This document shows, piece by piece, positions 44,109 to 55,177 of a stretch of DNA of 64,000 nucleotides. The stretch spans positions 1,736,001 to 1,800,000 of the forward strand of contig CAWHMK010000001.1 in the NCBI GenBank assembly GCA_963830545.1. Direction: 5' to 3'. The DNA is from DATGJX01 sp963830545 (GTDB lineage: Bacteria > Vulcanimicrobiota > Vulcanimicrobiia > Vulcanimicrobiales > Vulcanimicrobiaceae). Made by a program: the position numbers and the translations under genes. The first letter of the stretch is position 1, and every line of letters begins with the position of its first letter. The notes beneath the pieces were generated by a model, which ran no database searches, was not told the origin of the DNA, and worked only from the letters and a program-made list of their open reading frames with translations.

Positions 44109-44161
44109 ATGCTTGCACGGAAGGCGAGCTGAGTCTCCGCTCCGAAAAACCGAGGCCGTAA

Positions 44162-45319
44162 ATGACCCGATTTGTGACGATCGTTCTCGATTCGGGGGGT
44201 GTGGGTGCATTACCGGACGCGCTTCGATACGGCGATGCGCCCGGCGCCAACACCCTCGGCAACGTCGCGCGACGTGTCGGCGGCTTACACACCCCCAATT
44301 TCGAGCGTCTCGGATTCGGCTGTCTGACCGAACTCGCCGGCGTTCCGGCGGCGCAGAATCCCGAAGCGCGCGTTGCGCGGCTGCGCGAGCGCAGCAAGGG
44401 TAAAGACACGATTACCGGGCATTGGGAGATGGCGGGGATAATTACGGAAGTTCCTTTCCCGACGTATCCGAACGGGTTTCCAGCAGACGTGGTCGATGAA
44501 TTCACACGCATCGTGGGCAAACCGCCTCTCGGAAACAAGACCGCTTCCGGCACCGAGATCATTGAGGAACTCGGTCGCGAACACATCGCCAGCGGCAGGC
44601 CTATCCTCTATACTTCGGCGGACTCAGTCTTTCAAGTAGCGTGTCACGAGCAGGTGATTCCTCTCGAGCGACTCTACGACTGGTGCGAACGTGCACGCGC
44701 GATGCTTACCGGAGCGCATGCGGTTAACCGGGTCATTGCTCGGCCGTTCACCGGTTCACCTGGTGCGTTCGCGCGCACTGCTAACCGTCGCGATTATGCG
44801 ATCGCTCCGCCGCCCAGCATACTCGATCACCTAGCGGGCAAGGGCGTCCCCATTCACGCGGTCGGAAAAATCTGCGATATCTATTGTGGGCACGGCATTC
44901 AAAGTTCCGTCCGCGTTGCCGACAACAAAGAGGCTATGCAGAGGACCTTCGAACTACTCGAACGGCTCGAGCAGGGCTTTATTTTTGTTAATCTCAATGA
45001 TTTCGACTCGAAATACGGTCATCGGCGGAATGTGCGCGGCTATGCCGACGCACTGCAGTCGCTCGATGCGCTCGTTCCGAGGCTGGAATCGTTACTTCGA
45101 CCGGGTGATGAGGTGATTTTTACAGCAGACCATGGGTGCGATCCCACGGCGCCGGGCAGCGATCACACGCGCGAATTCGTTCCCTTCGTTCACTTGAGCG
45201 CGCAGCCGGGAACGGACCTCGGCATCGTAGAGGGCATGGATTACGTCGGAAAAACGGTCTCCCGCGCTTTCGAGGAGGTCGAAGGTGCTCCGATCGCGGC
45301 GAGGGCCGAATGCAAGTAG
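44162..45319 (+). CDS. deoB: Phosphopentomutase
   Basis: Interconverts (deoxy)ribose 1- and 5-phosphate, an alkaline-phosphatase-superfamily metalloenzyme. 385 residues. Metal/active-site blocks: FVTIVLDSGGVGALPDA, the phospho-Thr site in KGKDTITGHWEMAGI, SADSVFQVACHE, the FVNLNDFDSKYGHRRNVRGY cap region and FTADHGCDPTAPGSDHTRE. Complete and intact. Converts sugar phosphates made by the two nucleoside phosphorylases in this window. Confidence 0.95.
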   Translation: MTRFVTIVLDSGGVGALPDALRYGDAPGANTLGNVARRVGGLHTPNFERLGFGCLTELAGVPAAQNPEARVARLRERSKGKDTITGHWEMAGIITEVPFPTYPNGFPADVVDEFTRIVGKPPLGNKTASGTEIIEELGREHIASGRPILYTSADSVFQVACHEQVIPLERLYDWCERARAMLTGAHAVNRVIARPFTGSPGAFARTANRRDYAIAPPPSILDHLAGKGVPIHAVGKICDIYCGHGIQSSVRVADNKEAMQRTFELLERLEQGFIFVNLNDFDSKYGHRRNVRGYADALQSLDALVPRLESLLRPGDEVIFTADHGCDPTAPGSDHTREFVPFVHLSAQPGTDLGIVEGMDYVGKTVSRAFEEVEGAPIAARAECK

Positions 45320-45349
45320 CAAATGAAGAGATGCGCATGATCGCGTTCG

Positions 45350-45991
45350 ATGAGTTCAGACAGGCTCTCGGGCGGCCGCGTCGTGCCCATCTCATGGCTG
45401 CTGTTCAAGCGCCTCGTCGATCTCGTCGTCGGCGGTCTCGCGCTTGCGGGCGCGCTGCCGATCATCGCGATCGCAGCGGCTGCAATCGCCATCGTCGATC
45501 GCGGCTCGCCGTTCTACAGTCAAGAACGCGTCGGTTTGAACGGGCGCCGCTTTCGCATGTTCAAGCTGCGCACGATGGTCGAAGGCGCGCACGAGATGCG
45601 CAACGATCTGCTGCACCTCAACGAAGCCGACGGCCCCGTCTTCAAGATCAAAAACGATCCGCGTCTGCATCCGCTCGGCGCGTTTTTGCGGCGCACGAGC
45701 ATCGACGAACTGCCGAATCTGTTCAACGTGCTTCGGGGCGAGATGTCGCTGGTCGGGCCGCGGCCGCCGCTCCCCAGCGAAATCGAACACTATAGCCCGT
45801 ATGCGCTGCGCCGGCTCACCGTGATGCCCGGCATTACGTGCTTGTGGCAGATCAACGGACGCTCCGGCGTTTCATTCGACGAATGGATGCGCCTGGACAA
45901 CGAATACATCGACACGTGGACGCCGATCGGCGATGCCTCGATTCTGGTGAAGACGATTCCGGCGGTCATCCGGAAGGACGGCGCGCATTAA
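45350..45991 (+). CDS. Initiating sugar-phosphate transferase (polyisoprenyl-phosphate hexose-1-P transferase)
   Basis: First committed step of surface polysaccharide synthesis: moves a sugar-1-phosphate from a nucleotide sugar to undecaprenyl phosphate. 213 residues, the short PglC-like form. A single membrane-embedded helix with a basic start (KRLVDLVVGGLALAGALP), FKLRTMVEGAHEM (family -LR-T-M), the catalytic Asp-Glu in RRTSIDELPNLFNVL and GEMSLVGPRPPLPSEI, then ITCLWQINGRSGVSFDEW. Starts the polysaccharide locus that fills the rest of the window; murJ follows directly. Confidence 0.93.
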   Translation: MSSDRLSGGRVVPISWLLFKRLVDLVVGGLALAGALPIIAIAAAAIAIVDRGSPFYSQERVGLNGRRFRMFKLRTMVEGAHEMRNDLLHLNEADGPVFKIKNDPRLHPLGAFLRRTSIDELPNLFNVLRGEMSLVGPRPPLPSEIEHYSPYALRRLTVMPGITCLWQINGRSGVSFDEWMRLDNEYIDTWTPIGDASILVKTIPAVIRKDGAH

Positions 45992-45998
45992 ACCGCAG

Positions 45999-47623
45999 CT
46001 GCGTTTAGTCCCCCATCCCGAACTCGCCGAAGCACCGCGCACCGCGTCGAAGCGCCTTGCCGCATCGGCGCTTTTCGTGATGGCGGCTACGCTCGGTTCC
46101 ACGGTTCTGGGTTTCGGCCGGGAAGTCGTGAACGCGCGCTATTACGGCACGCACTGGGAAATGGATGCGTTTCTGGCAGCAACCGTCATCCCGGTCATTC
46201 TGTTCGGCGTTTTCAACGGCGCATTGCTCAGCGCGCTCGTGCCGACGTTTTCCGAATACATCGCGCACGGCAACGACGACGAAGCGTGGCGTTTAGCCAA
46301 CACGATCCTCAACGGACTGTTCGTCATTTTGAGCATTTGCGCGGTGCTGGGGTTCGTGTTCGCTCCGTATTACGTGCCGCTGATTGCGCACGGTTTCCCC
46401 CGGCCGGAAATGGGCGTCACGATCCGCATGACGCGCTGGCTCATGCCCAGCATCGTCGCCGTCAGCCTTTCCGGCGTACTCAGCGCGATATTGAACGCCC
46501 ATCACCGCTTCCGCACCGCATCCCTGACCGGGATCGCGCTCAACGTCGTTACGATTTCCTGTGTCGTGCTGCTGCATCGCAGCATCGGCATTTACGCGGT
46601 CGTTCTGGGAACTGCGCTCGGTCTATGCGCGCAAATGCTCGTTCAGTTGCCAGCGCTGCTGCTGACCGGCAAGTATCGTTTGACGCTCGATTTGCGCCAT
46701 CCGGGACTGCACCGTATGTGGGATTTGCTCGGTCCGATCATCGTCGGTTCGGCAGCCGGACAGATAGCGCTGTTCTTCGATCGATACTTTGCGTCGACGC
46801 TTTCGCCCGGCTACATGGCGGGCATGAATTACGCGACGAAACTCGTCAACTTCCCGCAGCAGATTTTCGCCGCGGCAATAGCTACCGTCATCTTCCCGCT
46901 TCTCGCATCGCATTTCGCGCGCGATAACCGCATCGCCGTCGGCAAGAGCGTGACGCTCGGCCTGCGGCTGGTGAACTTCATTACCATTCCCAGCGTGTGC
47001 GCGCTCGTGGTGCTTGCGTATCCCTTGGTGCAAACACTGTTCGAGCGCGGCAGCTTTCAGGCGTCGTCGACGGCGCTTTGCGCCGGACTGCTGCCGTACG
47101 CCGCGATCGGCCTGGTTGCGCTGGCCGCGAACGTCGTGCTGACGCGCTGCGCTTTTGCGTGTAAAGAGGTCGGCTGGACCGTCGCGATTTCGATATTTAC
47201 CGTCGTCGTGAACGTGTTGCTCTCGATTCTGTGGCTGCCCTCGCTCGGGGCTCGCGGACTGCTTCTGGCGAATTCACTCAGCCAGTCGATGCAGGCCGTT
47301 ATGCTCTTGGTACTTGTGCGTCGCATCGTGCAGCACGTACAATGGCGTTCGTTACTATTTCCGCGCTTAGAGTCGGGGTGTGTTCTGCCATTATGGTCGC
47401 GACGCTTCACTGGATTGCCGCTTTGGGCGTACGGCCGGAGCCGACCCTCATTTCGCGCCTCTGGTTTCTCTTCGGCCAGATCGCAATCGGATCGCTGGCG
47501 TTCATCGCCGCCGCGCGCGTGCTCGGCGTTGAAGAGCTGACGATTGCCTTGCAGCTGATCATGCAGAAGTTCGAACGCAACCTTCCGAGTCCGCCGGAAA
47601 ATCGCGAGGCGCCAATCGCATAA
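45999..47623 (+). CDS. murJ: Lipid II flippase MurJ/MviN family, frameshifted
   Basis: Translocates lipid-linked precursors. About 540 residues, fourteen hydrophobic segments. N-terminal GSTVLGFGREVVNARYYGT and FNGALLSALVPTFSEY are typical, with SLSGVLSAILNAHHRFRTAS and GRMWDLLGPIIVGSAAGQI-like central helices. The conserved N-terminus (RLAASALFVMAATLGS) begins before the first GTG at 46077, so CTG 45999 or a nearby non-ATG start is likely. A base is missing near 47355 (ctatttccgcg): adding a T joins LLVLVRRIVQHVQWRSLL to SALRVGVCSAIMVATLHWIA. In this context it may serve peptidoglycan or the surface glycan. Confidence 0.87.
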
Positions 47624-48927
47624 TGGCTGCCGCAGTACCGTCAGTCGAACGCTTCGCGCAGCCCGTGCGGCGTGCTCTGCAAAGCGACTTCGTGCGGCAC
47701 AGCGCACTCGTTTTCAGCGCGTCCATGGCCGCGAACGTCTTAAACTACGCCTTTAATTTCGCGCTGAGCCGCAGGCTTGGCGTGGAAGGGTTTGCGACGC
47801 TCTCATCGCTCGTCGAGCTTTTGATGATTTTCTCGATCCCGGCTTCGGTCGTGACGCTGATCGTCGTAAAGTATACGGCAACATTCCACGCCGCCGGCGA
47901 TGCGCAACACGTGCGCCGACTCGCGCACGTACTGCTGAAGTGGACGAGCATTACGGCCGCGGCCGCGTTTCTTCTGGGCGTGTTGTTGCGGACGCAAGTT
48001 GCTGCGTTCTTACATATCCCAGACGATGCCGCGATTCCACTCTCCATCGGCATTCTTGGACTGGCGTTCATCACGCCCAGCGTTCGCGGGATTATTCAGG
48101 GCGAGCAAGACTTCGTGCGCTACTCCGTTTCCACGGTGTTGGAAGTCTTCCTTAAAGTGCTCATCGCGGTAGCGCTTGTGTATACGGGATTCGGCGTCGT
48201 CGGAGCGATGTGGGGCTGGATACTCGGTACGCTCGCTGCGCTCGGGTACACGATTTGGGCGGTGCTGCGCAAGCACGGTTCTTTAGCACCAGGCGCGGTA
48301 CGTTTGGCCCTCGACATTCGGCGCCTGGCGCAAACCACCGCGGGCGTAGGTTTGGCGAGTGGTTTTCTTATAATCCTCGCCTTCATTGACGTGTTGCTGG
48401 TCAAGCACTATTTTGATGCACGTCAAGCCGGCCTTTACGCCGCCGTGAATTTAACCGGGAAAGTGGTGCTTTTCGTAGCGGGTTTTGTTCCGGCGGTGCT
48501 GCTGCCGAAGGCGGTTGCAAAGAGCGCGCGCGGTGAAAGTGCCGTTGCTTTGCTCTTGCAGGCCATCGCTGTGACGGCTCTCATGTCCGGCGCCGCGCTA
48601 GCCGCGTTTGGGGCGGCACCGGCGCTTGTCGTGCGCATCTTAGCCGGCCGCGACTTTATTGCCGCTGCGCCGTACGTTCTTCAGTACGACGCCGCGATGT
48701 CGCTTCTCGCCGTTGTGACGCTCCTCGTAAACTTCAACATCGGAGTGCACCGCTTCCAATTTCTTTATCCCTTGGGCATCATGGTGGTCGCCGAGATCGT
48801 ATCGATTGCGCTTTTCCACCGCACGCTCTGGGACGTCGTGCACATCTTGCTGGCCGTCAACGCTCTTGCCGTTCCTTGCACGCTGCTGCATCTCACGGTA
48901 AAAAGGCGCCGTGAAGCCACCGCATGA
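47623..48927 (+). CDS. Wzx-type O-unit flippase (polysaccharide biosynthesis protein)
   Basis: Moves undecaprenyl-diphosphate-linked oligosaccharide across the inner membrane. 434 residues, about twelve hydrophobic segments. N-terminal VFSASMAANVLNYAFNFALS, RRLGVEGFATLSSLVELLMI (the RLG-x-x-x-F-A pattern of the MOP superfamily) and FVRYSVSTVLEVFLKVLIAV. Starts at the murJ stop and ends overlapping the next glycosyltransferase (ATGA). A separate MurJ next to it supports this gene being the dedicated O-unit flippase. Confidence 0.88.
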   Translation: MAAAVPSVERFAQPVRRALQSDFVRHSALVFSASMAANVLNYAFNFALSRRLGVEGFATLSSLVELLMIFSIPASVVTLIVVKYTATFHAAGDAQHVRRLAHVLLKWTSITAAAAFLLGVLLRTQVAAFLHIPDDAAIPLSIGILGLAFITPSVRGIIQGEQDFVRYSVSTVLEVFLKVLIAVALVYTGFGVVGAMWGWILGTLAALGYTIWAVLRKHGSLAPGAVRLALDIRRLAQTTAGVGLASGFLIILAFIDVLLVKHYFDARQAGLYAAVNLTGKVVLFVAGFVPAVLLPKAVAKSARGESAVALLLQAIAVTALMSGAALAAFGAAPALVVRILAGRDFIAAAPYVLQYDAAMSLLAVVTLLVNFNIGVHRFQFLYPLGIMVVAEIVSIALFHRTLWDVVHILLAVNALAVPCTLLHLTVKRRREATA

Positions 48928-51063
48928 AGCCGCGGTATTCGCTCATCGTTCCGGCGCATAACGAGGAAAAGCGCATCGGCAGGATGCTGCAAGACTACGC
49001 GCCGCTGTTTTCTGATTCGGAAATCATCGTCGTGCTCAACGGGTGTACGGACTCGACGAAGAAGTGCGTAGAGAAGATCCAGCGCGCCAATTCCTGCATC
49101 GAATGCATAGAAATCGATCATCCGGTAGGCAAAGGGGGAGCCGTGCGGGCTGGGTTCCTCGTTGACTCGCTCGGACGTCGTTGGTTTTGCCGACGCCGAC
49201 GGTGCGACGCCCGCACACGAAATGCGTCGCTTGTTCGAAGCGCTTGGCAATGACGATGGGGTTATCGGGTCCCGTTGGTTAGCCGGAGCGAAAGTTACTA
49301 ATGCACAGCCGTTTGCGCGGCGCTTCGCCAGCCGCGTTTTTAACGCATGGGTACGCTTAATGTTTGGCTTGGCGTACCACGATACGCAATGCGGAGCCAA
49401 AGTCTTCCGTGCCGCCGCGCTGCAAGGCGTAATATCGGGCGTCGAAACCTCGAACATGGCGTTCGACGTCGACTTGCTCTCCGCGCTGAAAAACAGCGGT
49501 TATCGCGTTACGGAAGAGCGTACGGAGTGGTCCGACGTTCACAATAGTTCCGTGCATCTATTGCAAACCTCGTGCAAAATGTTCGCCGCGCTCGTCCGGT
49601 TGCGCGTGCGCCGCTCTTTCTTGCACTACGCAGTCCCGCTTTTCGATCGATTGTTTCCCACGTTGCCCATCCGTTCGCACGATGGCCTGCGGATTCTGAT
49701 TCTCAACTGGCGCGATCCGCGGCACCCGCAAGCCGGCGGTGCTGAAACCTACCTATTTGAAATGGCCAAGCATTGGATCACGTGGGGAAATTCGGTTGAG
49801 TGGCTCACCGCGTCTTTCGCAGGCGCGCCTAAAACAGCGGTAATCGACGGCATACGAGTTACTCGCGTCGGCAACCGTTTCACAGTCTACGCGCTACTCC
49901 CAATCGCGTACCTGCGGGGCTTCCGCAATCGCTTTGACGTGATCGTCGATTCGGAAAACGGAATCCCATTCTTTTCGCCGTTGTTCTCGATGAAGCCGAA
50001 GATCTGCGTCATGCATCACGTGCATCAGCGCGTCTTCCGCAAGCACCTGCCCTTCCCGCTCTCCGGTTTCGCTGCTTGGCTGGAACGGCGACTAATGCGA
50101 TTGGTATACGCAAATACATCGTTCGTAGCGGTTTCGCACGACACGCGCGCCGAGATGGAATCGTACCGTATGTCCGCGAAGCCGGTTCACATCGTACAAA
50201 ACGGCGTCGATCCGGCGCTTGCACCCGGCCGGAAAGCTACCGTTCCTACCGTTCTGTACCTCGGGCGCTTGAAGCCTTATAAGCGCGTTGATCTGTTGAT
50301 CGAAGCGTTCGCCCGACTCCGAATGCGAGTACCCGGCGCCGTATTGAAAATCGCCGGTACTGGTGAATCAGAGTCCGCACTTCGCGAACAGGCGCACAAA
50401 CTCGGTTTGGAGCGCTGCGTGTTCTTCGAGGGCTACGTCGATGAAGAGCGCAAGCGCGCGCTTCTCCAGCAGGCCTGGGTGCTTGCGAACCCCTCATCGA
50501 TGGAAGGCTGGGGCATCTCCATTATCGAGGCAAATGCCTGCGGAACGCCTGCGGTGGCTTATCGCGTCCCGGGTTTGCGCGAGGCGGTCCAGCACGGCGT
50601 AACGGGTTTGCTGGCAGAAGAGCGCGGCGATCTCGCAGCGCCTATCGCGGCGATTCTCGAAATATCCCGACTGCGCCACCGACTAAGCGCCGTTGCAATC
50701 CCCTACGCCGCGGGTTTCTCATGGCGTAGTTCGGCGGACCGGTTTTTCGACATTTTGCTAAAAACGATCGCCGGAGATTCCTACAGTTTTGTGCGCTCGA
50801 AGGGCGACTGGGTGGTCGTCAGCGGTCGCGAGGCTATCGGTGCGCCGGCTGCACCACCGGGCCGGAGTCCCCGCATTGCGGCTCGGCGACAACCGTCCCG
50901 CCATCGCTGCAGCAGCAAGCGAGAGCAACGCGGCAACGGCAATGCAGAGAGATACCGCAAGCGCACCGTAATACGGAAATGCGCCGGCGAAATACATTGT
51001 CACGCTTCCGCGGACGTCTGGATCGAGATCCATCCGTTGGCGAATCCGTCGATTACAACGTGA
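48924..51063 (+). CDS. GT2-GT4 fusion glycosyltransferase, frameshifted
   Basis: Two glycosyltransferases in one polypeptide. GT2 part (about residues 1-245): YSLIVPAHNEEKRIGRMLQD, IVVLNGCTDST, VGFADADGATPAHEM and FDVDLLSALKNSGYRVTE, close to dolichyl-phosphate-glucosyltransferase-like enzymes. After a linker of about 20 residues comes GT4: LRILILNWRDPRHPQAGGAE, VSHDTRAEMESY, VHIVQNGVDP, VLYLGRLKPYKRVDLLIEAF and the E-x7-E motif SMEGWGISIIEANACGTPA. A one-base insertion near 49160 breaks the GT2 part. The tail after FFDILLKTIAGD (about 50775) is low in conservation and overlaps the convergent membrane gene, so the true stop may be earlier. Confidence 0.82.
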
Positions 51064-53199
51064 CGTGCAGGTACGCTGGAGCGCCAAAGCGGATCGAACC
51101 GCTGGCGCAGCAACAACACCGAACCGCGTTTCGCGTTGATGTTGACGCGGTAGAGGAATGGCCACGCGGATGTGACCGCAACGCGCGCGTAGTTACCTGA
51201 GGGCAAGCTATCCGCTCGAATTGCAGCACCGGCAATTGCAGAGGATATGACCAGCGGCGGAGCTCCGGAGAACACCGGATTGCCTCCGCAGGCGAAGACG
51301 CCGAAATGGCTGTCTAACTCCATGCGTTTGACACACTGCGGCGCATGTAGGCGACCCGCCGCATCACCCGCTATGAAGAATGCGGAAGGCGATGAAAAGG
51401 GCCGCACTGCGTTGACCGAAAAAACGCCTTCCGGAACCGCGTAGATCCATGCGGGCAGCAACGTCCAATTTCCCACAGGCACCCACGACAGACGCGATCG
51501 GGAGCGCTCACGCGCGTGAACAAATCTATGGTTTTTCCGCCGCGCAGAACGCGTAAGTCCGCGTCCGACGCGATGTTGCTCAGCGTTGAGGCGGCATGCC
51601 GGTAAGGGATTACTGCGACAATCGACGCCGGCCGAGCCTCCGACGAACCACCGCGCGTGCGACGCGCTTTCAGGTGCGGGAAATAGCCCCGAGAGTGCGG
51701 GCTCGACATTCGATATCGTACGAACGTTCGGCACTTGGAGCACTGCTCCAATTCCGGCCGCCTCCATTGCGTGCCGAATCTGTTGCGCCGGTACCGCGCT
51801 CTGCAAGAAGCGCTGCAACAAACGTGTCCGGATACTGCCCGGAAGGAACCAATGCCGATGCGCTTTCCGAAGTGCCGATCAAATTTGGGGAGAAACCGCC
51901 GGAGGTGCCCGATGTTGGCTTTGCGGGAACAGAGCGGGGCTGGTAATGTACCTTGCGCCTCGCGAAAGGTTCTGCGCTGGCTGCAAATGATTCAACGCCT
52001 GCGGGCCCGAGCGAGTAGAGTGGCACGCCCACGTAGGCTTGGCTGGCCACGTAAAGGGACACCGCGCATGCAATTGCGCATGCGGCCGTGGCGATTGCGC
52101 GAACGCTAGGCCGATCGTCGCGGCGGATTAGTGCGGAAGCCAGAAATGCGTAAGCGAAAGCCGCGGGCGCCGCGAAAGTCGTACAACTCACGAAAAAGCG
52201 CGAACGCGCGAATGTGTGCGAATCCCCACCATCAAGAATCGGGCCGAGCACGCCGAGCAAGCCCCACAGGGCAAGCAATGCCAGCACGGCGATTCCAGAA
52301 CACCAGCGCGCGTGATGCGATCCCGGACATGGACGAGCAGTCCGGCTGCCGCGAGCGGAGGGAGCACCCGTAGCAGATCGCGCACCCAAGCGGCGAGGTG
52401 CGCGTCGTACCGGCCAGTGTAGCCGATAAGACGCAGCGCATCCGAAAGCGGCGCGCTTTGCGCTACCTCCCAATGCTGCAACGGAATGAGCTGCTGAAAC
52501 TGCGCGGCTCGACCAGGAGCGAGATCCACTGCGACGCAGTGAAGAGCAAGGCCAGCGCGATTGCCGGTACGGCAGTAGCCAGCGCCCACCGCCATGAAAC
52601 GGTCAGCGAAACGGCTGCGACGAAAACCACGCAGAAGACGAGAAACTGCTGCTGCGCCGAAGCGAATCCTACCGACGGCGCCGAGAAGCAGCCATTGCGC
52701 GGGCAATTGTAACGGCAGCGCCAGCAGTACGGCCAAAAAAGCAGAGCGCATACGAGCAGAGAAACAGCAGATGCCCGGCCTGCATTTCGTTGAAAATTAC
52801 AGGGGCCGCTCGCGTAAAGCACCATGGCCACGGCGGCGCCGGCTCGCGTGCGACCACAGCGGCGGCAGAGCGCGTACATTGTGAGTCCCGCAAGTGCAAC
52901 GATGAAGACCGTAAATACGACGAGTCCGGCGTGCGGTCCGAACATCCGCAGCCTCGCGCCTGCAAGCGCATAGGGCCACCACGGCTCGGGGTAGGTGGCG
53001 GCGTAACCTGCCGCCGCCGCTGTGCCACGGAACGGCGCCGGTAGACGAATACGAAAGACATTGCGAACGCGCAGCGGGCCCCAACCAATCGTGCTGAAAG
53101 GCCGGAACGCCGCTTTTCAGTATTAGGGCTTTGGGCGTACACCGCGGCAATACCGATCGCGACGAACGACAAAAGCGCTACGCGCCAAGGCCTACTCAC
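50758..53199 (-). pseudogene. Large polytopic membrane protein (YfhO/GT-C-like), many frame breaks
   Basis: Fragments in all three minus frames tile one gene of about 2.4 kb. They run from the N-terminus RPWRVALLSFVAIGIAAVYA, through GLVVFTVFIVALAGLTMYAL, QFLVFCVVFVAAVSL and ASAVSLLVCALLFWP, central helices FVSCTTFAAPAAFAYAFLAS and ATAACAIACAVSLYV, and an extracytoplasmic part with FDPLWRSS...HVVIDGFANGW. It ends in a membrane helix (ALAVSLCIAVAALLSLAAAA). That architecture fits YfhO/arabinofuranosyltransferase-like membrane glycosyltransferases. At least six indels are needed to join it. Whether the gene is dead or only poorly sequenced is unclear; neighbours have the same problem. Confidence 0.6.
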
Positions 53200-53325
53200 C
53201 GAACCGCACCGAAGTCATCGACGATTTGTCCAATGAAACGCGTTCATGCACCTTTCACCAGCATGCCGAAAAGGGACCGGGTAGCCGATTATCATACCCA
53301 TCGCGTCATAGTCCGGGAGGATTCC

Positions 53326-54091
53326 GTGAAAGCCGTGATCTTGGCCGGTGGCCGCGGGACCCGTATCAGCGAAGAGACGCTCCTTCGGCCAAAGCCGATG
53401 GTCGAGATCGGCGGCATGCCGGTGCTCTGGCACATCATGAAGACCTACTCGTCGTAGGGCGTGAACGATTTCGTGATTTGCTTCGGCTACAAGGGCTATT
53501 TGATCAAGGAATACTTCGCCAACTATCACCTGCACTCGTCGGACGTCACGATCGACTTCCGCACGCAGACGACACGATCCATCATTCCGCCGCCGAACCC
53601 TGGAGCGTCACGCTGGTCGAGACCGGCGAGGAAACGATGACCGGCGGACGTCTCGCGCGCGTGCGGCGCTAGTGGACGACGATCATTTTTGCTTCACCTA
53701 CGGCGACGGCGTCACCGATGCCGAATTGAGCGATGAGATCGCGTTCCATCGCAGCGGCGCGCGCGCTCGCGACTGTGCTCGCCATTCGGCCCCGCCGGGG
53801 CGCTTCGGCAGCTCACGGTCGGCGAGGGCAAGATCACCGGCTTCAACGAAAAGCCGACCGGCGACGGCGGTGGATCAACGGCGGCTATTTCGTCCTCGCG
53901 CCGGCGGTCCTCGACTACATTGCGGGCGACGCGACCGTGTGGGAAAACGAACCGGTGGAACGCTCGCGCGCGAAGGCCAGCTCTCGGCGTATCTGCACCG
54001 CGGCTTTTGGCAGCCGATGGACACGCTGCGCGACAAAGAGCTGCTCGAAGATCTGTGGAACTCCGGTAAAGCCCCTTGGAAGGTCTGGTAA
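53326..54091 (+). pseudogene. rfbF: Glucose-1-phosphate cytidylyltransferase, multiple frame breaks
   Basis: Makes CDP-glucose from CTP and glucose-1-phosphate. GTG 53326 has a GGGAGG site upstream. Recognisable parts in order: AVILAGGRGTRISEETLLRP, KPMVEIGGMPVLWHIMKTYS, then an in-frame TAG (53455-53457) where the family has an aromatic residue or His, NDFVICFGYKGYLIKEYFAN, EPWSVTLVETGEETMTGGRL, FCFTYGDGVTDAELSDEIAF, WINGGYFVLAPAVLDYIAGD, TVWENEPVE and AYLHRGFWQPMDTLRDKELL to the stop. At least four shifts plus the stop. Every segment remains highly conserved, which argues for sequence error over decay. Next gene starts at the stop codon. Confidence 0.85.
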
Positions 54092-55177
54092 ATGAATACC
54101 GCTTTTTGGAACGGCAAGCGCGTTCTGATCACTGGCCATACGGGCTTCAAGGGGTCTTGGCTCGCATACTGGCTGGTGAAAATAGGGACCATATTTCCGG
54201 AATAGCACTGCCACCCGACGCGTCACCGAATCTGTACGAGGCCGCGCCGTTGGAAGGATATCGTCGACTCGCACGTTCACGACATTCGCGACGATAACAG
54301 CAGCAGGATCCGCGGCATCATCCAAACTGCTAAACCTGAGATTATCATCCACATGGCGGCACAGCCGCTCGTGCGCGAGTCGTATCATCGTCCCCTCGAA
54401 ACGTACGCGATCAACGCGATGGGCACTGCGCATGTGCTTGACGGGGCGCGTCTTTGCGAGGGCATACGCGCGATCGTGTGTGCTGACCACGGACAAATGC
54501 TACGAGAACCACGAATGGGAATGGGCGTATCGCGAATCGGACGCGCTCAGGCGGGCGGGGATCCGTATTCGAGCAGCAAAGCCTGTGCGGGAGCTGATGA
54601 GGACGACGTTACGCCCGCAGTTTTTTCTCTCTTAAGTGGAACGGTAGCGACGGCGCGCGGCGGCAATGTCGTTGGTGGCGGCGATTGGGCTGCGGGACGC
54701 ATCGTTCCCGATCTGGTTCGCGCGTTCAGCAGCGGCGTATGCGCGCACGTGCGTAACCCCGATGGGTACGGCCATGGCAGTCCGTGCTGGATGCACTGCA
54801 TGGGTACATGATGCTGGCCGAAGAACGCCTGTCATGCACCCGCAGGAGTTGGCGGGCACCTGGAATTTCGGCCCCGGATCTGAGTTGCGAGCGGAGTGTC
54901 GCCCGAGATCGCCGACAGGCTGGCTTTATGGTCGGGGGTAGAAGGCGCCGCATGGGACAATTACGACGACAAGGGTGCGCTTCATGAAGCGCGTCTTTTG
55001 AGATTCAACAGCACTCAAAAGCGCGAACGCGCCTGCAGTGGCGTGACGAGTTTCCGATCGACGACGCAATCCCGCGGATCGCCCGGTGGTATCGCGGGTA
55101 CTACCGAGGGCGATTCGGCTCGCGACTTGATGGATCACGATCTTTCAGAAATGCAAGGACGCGTAGCGGCTTTATGA
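54092..55177 (+). pseudogene. rfbG: CDP-glucose 4,6-dehydratase, multiple frame breaks
   Basis: Converts CDP-glucose to CDP-4-keto-6-deoxyglucose, an extended SDR enzyme. N-terminus WNGKRVLITGHTGFKGSWLA with the Rossmann GxxGxxG-type loop; then ISGIALPPDASPNLYEAA, HVHDIRDDNSSRIRGIIQTA, IIHMAAQPLVRESYHRPLET, YAINAMGTAHVLDGARL, LTTDKCYENHEWEWAYRESD, DPYSSSKAC, RGGNVVGGGDWAAGRIVPDL and a C-terminus GALHEARLLRFNS...IARWYRGYYRG. Active-site Thr-Asp-Lys and Tyr-x-x-x-Lys are present. At least five indels, several in G runs. Ends with an ATGA overlap to the methyltransferase. Confidence 0.85.

Noticed and set aside
53446..53460. In-frame TAG in rfbF as evidence for stop-codon reassignment or selenocysteine-like decoding
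   Set aside because: It replaces an aromatic or His position in one damaged gene; other genes end normally at TAG, and neighbouring indels make a base error more likely.
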